Origin: Gammaproteobacteria bacterium
GTDB taxonomy: Bacteria > Pseudomonadota > Gammaproteobacteria > Xanthomonadales > Xanthomonadaceae
Assembly: GCA_030431185.1 (NCBI GenBank)
Contig: JAUIJO010000118.1
Coordinates: 1-9,521, forward strand
Direction: 5' to 3'
DNA length: 9,521 nucleotides
In this document: positions 6,209 through 9,521 of the stretch, piece by piece
How the letters are laid out: each line of letters opens with the position of its first letter
Position numbering within the stretch: the stretch's first letter is position 1
Notes under the pieces: generated by a model
Told to the model about the DNA's origin: nothing
What the model saw: the letters and a program-made list of their open reading frames with translations, nothing else
Database searches by the model: none
Program-made: the position numbers and the translations under genes

Positions 6209-6812
6209 CGATGCCTCCCTTACCGCTGGGGACGAGGTAGCCGTAGAGGTCGAAGGTCACGTCCTGCCCGCCTTCGCCGCTGTCGCTGCCCGTGCCGGGC
6301 GCGAAATAGCGCCGCTGGACGAGGATGTTGAGGTTGCCGACGAACAGGCGCGGCGAACCGCTCTCGAGGGCGTGCAGCACCGCCGCGGTCTCGCGGCTGC
6401 CGCAGCTCAGGCGGACCTGCACGGTCACGCGGGTATAGGGCTCTCGGTTGCTGGGCTCCAGCGGCGAGCGGTTGACGATGCCGCAGCTCCGGTTGCCCGG
6501 GCTGGCATCGCTCACCACCCGTTCCAGGCGCTGGATGAGCGCGGCGGTGGCCAGTTCGGGGTTGGACTCGGTCATGAAGCCGGGATGGCTGGCCTGCAGC
6601 TCGGTGAGCTCGGCCAGTCGCGCGTCCACCTCCGGTTCCTGCTCCAGCTGCAGCCGCAACCGCAGTTCGCGCTGCTGGAGCGCCTGGATGCGTTCGCCCA
6701 CCTCCGTCATCGGTACGGTCCACCAGGGATGCACCAGCAGGAAATAGGCCAGTACCAGCAGTGCCACCAGCAAACCCAGCGCCAGCCAGCGATCGCGCTT
6801 ATCGGGCGTCAT
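6195..6812 (-). CDS. gspM (xpsM): Type II secretion assembly-platform protein GspM/XpsM (subtype b-like)
   Basis: This 205-residue bitopic protein starts with a charged cytoplasmic peptide (MTPDKRDR), has one membrane helix (about 9-27, WLALGLLVALLVLAYFLLV), then HPWW, a coiled-coil-like helix (about 35-75, rich in Gln/Glu/Leu/Arg) and a compact ferredoxin-like periplasmic domain (about 85-195). GspM binds GspL and helps position it in the inner-membrane platform. The HPWW after the membrane helix and the overall layout fit the subtype b GspM of Xanthomonas-type systems. Two cysteines (C110 and C137) lie in the periplasmic domain and could form a disulfide. The ATG lies inside the end of gspL (14-nt overlap) and has a strong AGGAGG 6 nt upstream. 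The identity rests on layout, size and position between L and N more than on a unique motif. Confidence 0.88.
   Translation of the reverse strand: MTPDKRDRWLALGLLVALLVLAYFLLVHPWWTVPMTEVGERIQALQQRELRLRLQLEQEPEVDARLAELTELQASHPGFMTESNPELATAALIQRLERVVSDASPGNRSCGIVNRSPLEPSNREPYTRVTVQVRLSCGSRETAAVLHALESGSPRLFVGNLNILVQRRYFAPGTGSDSGEGGQDVTFDLYGYLVPSGKGGIDAPR
6214..6219 (-). promoter_or_regulatory. Ribosome binding site of xpsN (GGGAGG)
   Basis: GGGAGG on the - strand lies 5 nt upstream of ATG 6208, inside the gspM coding sequence. It supports that start and the 14-nt overlap. Confidence 0.65.
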
Positions 6813-8046
6813 CGTCGGCCTCCTGTTTCACCGGGGCGGGTGGGTCGACCGGCGGCTGGGTGGGCGCGCCAGCCGGTCGCGCCTCGTCGGCGGGGGGCGC
6901 CGCGGCCGCGGGGGCCGGCGCGGTGTTCTCGAGTTCGGCGGTCAGGGTGAACCGGTCGCGGCCACTGGTCGGATCGGGCTGCAAGGCGCCAGCCAGCGCG
7001 GGCGAACGCCAGTACGGCGCCCCCTGCAGGCGGCTGATCAGGGCCGGCGCTTCGCTGCTCAGGCCGATCAGCATCATCCGCTGGTCTTCCAGCGAGAGCT
7101 TCTCGAGATACGTGTTGTCGGGCAGACGGCGGGTCAGTTCATCGATCACTTCGACCGAGGTCGGGCGCTTGGCGCGAACGCTGTCGAGGAATGCCTGCCC
7201 CTCGATCAGCGAGACCAGTCTCTGGCGCTTTTCCGCGGCCTGGCGTCCGGCCGCCGCCTGTTCCGCGATCCGCGCTTCGAAGCGATCCGCGGCGGCGCGG
7301 CGGTTCTGCAGCACCTGCCACAGCATCAGGCCGCAGGCCAGCACGGCGACGGCCGCCAGGCCCCAGTTCCAGATCCGCCAGGGATCGCGCTGCTGGCGAC
7401 GCTGTCCGGGCGGCAGCAGGTTGACCCCGATCGGACGTCCGTCCTCGCCGGACACGTCGATACCGGCAAGGCCCTCGGCCAGGGCACCCAGCGATGCCTG
7501 CTGCGGTGCCAGGGCGTTGCGCGGCACCACCACCAGTTCGACGTCGAGCTGGCCATCGCGCTCGCGTCGCCCGACCAGGCGCGCGTCGTAGACGACGTCG
7601 GCGGCGTCGAACGGGGTCTGGCGGTCGACCTCGAATCCCACCACGTCGCGCAGCCGATCGGCCGCGGCCGCGGGCAGGGCGATGCGGCGGCGCAGGCAAC
7701 TCGATGCCGGCAGCAGCAGCCAGCGCGGCAACTCGGCGATGCGTGGCGCGAGCAGGCGGGCCAGCGGGTCGGTTTCGCCCGGCAGGGGCGGCACGGTCGC
7801 GGCGTCCGTGCCCGTCTGGAGCGGGATGCGGCCCAGCTCGAGCAGGCCATCGCCCTGCTGGCGCGCGAGCACGATCCCGTCGCCGGCGACCTGCAGCATC
7901 AGGCGGCCACGACCCACGCCCAGGGCGCGTCGCATCGACGCCGGCAACCAGGCCGCCAGGCCCTGGCCCCACCAGACCAGAAAGCGGCCCGCACCCGGCC
8001 ACAGCCGGGCCCTGAGTGGCCCAAGGCGGTCTCGCAGTCCTGTCAT
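6799..8046 (-). CDS. gspL (xpsL): Type II secretion protein GspL/XpsL (PilM-PilN-like architecture)
   Basis: This 415-residue inner-membrane protein would recruit the ATPase GspE to the secretion platform. Residues about 47-200 form the cytoplasmic actin-like domain (GRLMLQVAGDGIVLARQQGD; VVGFEVDRQTPFDAADVVYD at 135-154; LDVELVVVPRNAL at 167-179). GVNLLPPGQRR (207-217) matches the NLLP motif that opens PilN. The membrane helix is about 226-247 (WNWGLAAVAVLACGLMLWQVL). A coiled coil (about 248-285) and a ferredoxin-like periplasmic domain (about 297-372) follow. The tail (about 375-410) is Ala/Pro-rich, then acidic. An unusually long basic/amphipathic N-terminus (1-46) precedes the first strand. 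The start ATG overlaps the gspK stop (ATGA), with purine-rich GGAGGAGGGAG about 10 nt upstream. E itself is outside the window. Confidence 0.92.
   Translation of the reverse strand: MTGLRDRLGPLRARLWPGAGRFLVWWGQGLAAWLPASMRRALGVGRGRLMLQVAGDGIVLARQQGDGLLELGRIPLQTGTDAATVPPLPGETDPLARLLAPRIAELPRWLLLPASSCLRRRIALPAAAADRLRDVVGFEVDRQTPFDAADVVYDARLVGRRERDGQLDVELVVVPRNALAPQQASLGALAEGLAGIDVSGEDGRPIGVNLLPPGQRRQQRDPWRIWNWGLAAVAVLACGLMLWQVLQNRRAAADRFEARIAEQAAAGRQAAEKRQRLVSLIEGQAFLDSVRAKRPTSVEVIDELTRRLPDNTYLEKLSLEDQRMMLIGLSSEAPALISRLQGAPYWRSPALAGALQPDPTSGRDRFTLTAELENTAPAPAAAAPPADEARPAGAPTQPPVDPPAPVKQEADDDAR
6819..6824 (-). promoter_or_regulatory. Ribosome binding site of gspM (AGGAGG)
   Basis: A full-strength AGGAGG lies 6 nt before ATG 6812 and inside the gspL coding sequence. 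It is the best Shine-Dalgarno match seen in the operon. Confidence 0.7.
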
Positions 8047-8945
8047 CGCGGTGAAACTCCCTCCTCCCAGCGCAACACGGTGTAGGCCATGCCCGGTACG
8101 GCGCTCCCCCCTGCCCGGACCACGGCCCGCACCACCGTCTCGCGGCCATCCGTCAGCCGTGCGCGACTGTCGATACTATACGTTCCGCTCCGGCTGCCCA
8201 CGAGCGACAGGCCGTCGGGCGTGGTGCCGAGCGGCAACCCGGTGACGGGGTCGACCTGGCGCCGCTGTTCGATGATCGCTTCGCCGTCCATACCCATCGC
8301 GGTCAACACCTCAGATGAAGCAAACGCAGCCTCCGGCCGCGCGAGGCCGCTGAAAACCGTGACGTGAGGCTCAATTCGAGCATAAATCTCGGGCGTGAAG
8401 CCCAGCACCTGCTCGAGCTCGGCCACGCTTTCGAACTCACCGTCCTTGGCGCCATAGGGGCGGCCGGCGGACGCGTAGTCCGGGTCCTCGGCGCCCCCGG
8501 TCACCTGGGTGAGGATGTCGAGGTCGCGCCAGTCCACGATCGCCGACGCCAGTTGCTCGGCTTCCTGCGGGTCGCTGCCCAGCACCTGCAACAGCCGGGC
8601 CAGCAGTCCCGCGTCGGCCTGGTTCAGGTCGACCTTGCCGTTCTCGTCGACGATGCGCACTTCGATGTCCGCCCCGCCGTACTGCCAGGGATGCGCCTGG
8701 CCATCCGGGCGCCACTGGCGCTTGGGATCGTTGAGGTCGACGCGGGTCATCGCATATTCGATGCCGGCGCGCGCGGCGTTCTCCGCGACCAGGCCACTCA
8801 CCAGCACGCGGCCCTGCATCGCCTCGACCCGCGCGGCGAGCGCGAAGCCGCCGACCAGCGCGGTCAACAGGGTGATCAGCCACAGCACCAGCAACAGCGC
8901 GGCGCCGCGCGGACGGCGCGTGCGGAGGTTCCGGACGCGACCCAT
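8043..8945 (-). CDS. gspK (xpsK): Type II secretion minor pseudopilin GspK/XpsK
   Basis: This 300-residue protein caps the pseudopilus as part of the I-J-K tip complex. The N-terminus carries a prepilin leader ending RRPRG at 11-14, followed by the hydrophobic helix AALLLVLWLITLLTALVGGF. The fifth residue after the Gly is Leu, not Glu, which is the known peculiarity of GspK. ENAARAGIEYAM (55-66) and the VDENGKVDLNQAD motif (99-111) introduce the helical domain typical of K. The later FTPEIYARIEPHVTVFSG (183-200) is also a family hallmark. The large inserted helical domain sets K apart from other pseudopilins and fits the length. The start is ATG 8945, sharing one base with the gspJ stop (TGATG); an in-frame extension to 9083 lies inside gspJ and is rejected. 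A codon-usage anomaly at 8304-8390 is described in the findings. Confidence 0.94.
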   Translation of the reverse strand: MGRVRNLRTRRPRGAALLLVLWLITLLTALVGGFALAARVEAMQGRVLVSGLVAENAARAGIEYAMTRVDLNDPKRQWRPDGQAHPWQYGGADIEVRIVDENGKVDLNQADAGLLARLLQVLGSDPQEAEQLASAIVDWRDLDILTQVTGGAEDPDYASAGRPYGAKDGEFESVAELEQVLGFTPEIYARIEPHVTVFSGLARPEAAFASSEVLTAMGMDGEAIIEQRRQVDPVTGLPLGTTPDGLSLVGSRSGTYSIDSRARLTDGRETVVRAVVRAGGSAVPGMAYTVLRWEEGVSPR

Positions 8946-9521
8946 CACATCCCCCCCACGAACGCGCCGCCGGCGAGATTGCCCGCCTGCGGCAGGGACA
9001 CCACCAGCGTCGGCCAGGCACGGCCATTGGCGTCGACCAGGCTGATCTCGACCAGCAGGGGCAATTGCTCGCTGGTCTCCCACCGGTCCATCCAGTCGGT
9101 CAGTTCGCCGTTGCCGTCCAGTGCCCGGTAGCGGAAGCGGGCGTCGGCCAGCTCGCCCACCAGCAGTTCGGGGGGTCGGGGCTCCAGGTCCTCGAAGGCC
9201 TGTCCGGCCTGCACCACCTGCAGGTCGAGCACGACGCGCTTGTGTTCGCCATCGCCTTCGATGCTGAAGCGGTGCAGGTAGGGTCCGCCCTGGCCCAGGT
9301 AATCGGGCAGGTCGGCGACGAATTCCATGCGCTCGGGTCCGCCGAGGAAGCGCATCGGCAGCGTGGTCTGCTCGTCCATGCCAAACGCGACCGGCCGCGC
9401 GGCGGCGATGCGCTTGCGCAGGAAGCCGAGCACGGCACGCTCGCGCTCCCCGCGCTGGGCCATCATCTCGCCGCGGTCCACGGTGCGGGTGGCCGCGGTC
9501 AGGGTCGCGAAGGCCAGGGCG
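8945..9521 (-). CDS. gspJ (xpsJ): Type II secretion minor pseudopilin GspJ/XpsJ (N-terminus outside window)
   Basis: The last 191 codons are visible; the frame stays open to the right edge. The first visible residues, ALAFATLTAATRTVDRGE, are the end of the pseudopilin's N-terminal helix. The leader peptide and methylation site are therefore missing from view, and a GTG at 9481 is not the true start. The globular part includes RAVLGFLRKRIAAARPVAFG, a PMRFLGG-PERMEFVADLP beta segment, and the closing WMDRWETSEQLPLLVEISLV followed by AWPTLVVSLP, a pattern typical of GspJ. GspJ sits in the pseudopilus tip with I and K. The identity as J rather than I or H follows from the position directly before gspK, the W-x-x-x-W...LP pattern and the size. 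The stop overlaps the gspK start by one base, suggesting coupled translation. Confidence 0.85.
   Translation of the reverse strand, partial: ALAFATLTAATRTVDRGEMMAQRGERERAVLGFLRKRIAAARPVAFGMDEQTTLPMRFLGGPERMEFVADLPDYLGQGGPYLHRFSIEGDGEHKRVVLDLQVVQAGQAFEDLEPRPPELLVGELADARFRYRALDGNGELTDWMDRWETSEQLPLLVEISLVDANGRAWPTLVVSLPQAGNLAGGAFVGGM

Noticed and set aside
8168..8185. TATAGT on the - strand inside gspK as an internal promoter -10
   Set aside because: The hexamer 17 nt upstream (CGTGGG) does not resemble a -35 box, and there is no independent sign of an internal promoter.
8946..9083. N-terminal extension of gspK to 9083
   Set aside because: It lies wholly inside gspJ, and the added residues are Arg/Ala/Gly-rich without a signal. 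The prepilin leader begins after ATG 8945.

Overview
The window is high-GC DNA from a gammaproteobacterium that looks like a member of the Xanthomonadaceae/Lysobacteraceae (Lysobacter, Luteimonas or Xanthomonas relatives). The reasons are the Xanthomonas-style order of type II secretion (T2SS, 'xps') genes, with the N gene and the lipoprotein secretin D at the end of the cluster; a subtype-b-like GspM; and two dispersed hairpin repeats of a kind common in this group. The genus is an inference and was not tested.

Layout. The left part (1-1131) is on the + strand. It holds the last 46 codons of ettA (translational throttle ABC-F ATPase), a ~110-bp repeat with two hairpins, and a complete pyrF (orotidine 5'-phosphate decarboxylase, subfamily 2). 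A 172-bp convergent gap (1132-1303) carries a second hairpin repeat. Everything from 1304 to the right edge is on the - strand and reads as one tightly packed operon. In order of transcription (right to left) it is: gspJ/xpsJ (5' end outside the window), gspK/xpsK, gspL/xpsL, gspM/xpsM, xpsN (GspC-like), gspD/xpsD, then two glycosyltransferase-like genes. Junctions are 1-nt, 4-nt or 14-nt overlaps, except for N-to-D (10 nt from the N stop to the preferred ATG, 1 nt to an alternative GTG) and a 36-nt spacer after xpsD.

How it works. J and K are minor pseudopilins of the tip complex. L, M and N form the inner-membrane assembly platform, linking the (unseen) ATPase E to the periplasmic part. D is the outer-membrane secretin, here with its own lipobox. 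The two downstream genes are GT2-type. The second has an intact GT-A active-site pattern; the first keeps the fold's signature regions but has lost several expected catalytic residues. Their coupling to the secretion operon is the least explained feature of the window.

I see no CRISPR array, transposase, tRNA/rRNA, phage gene or clearly undescribed system. The items worth a second look are the degenerate glycosyltransferase and its hairpin/mini-ORF leader, an AT-rich rare-codon patch inside gspK, paired 14-nt gene overlaps, a Gly-rich insertion in the secretin, and the hairpin repeats.
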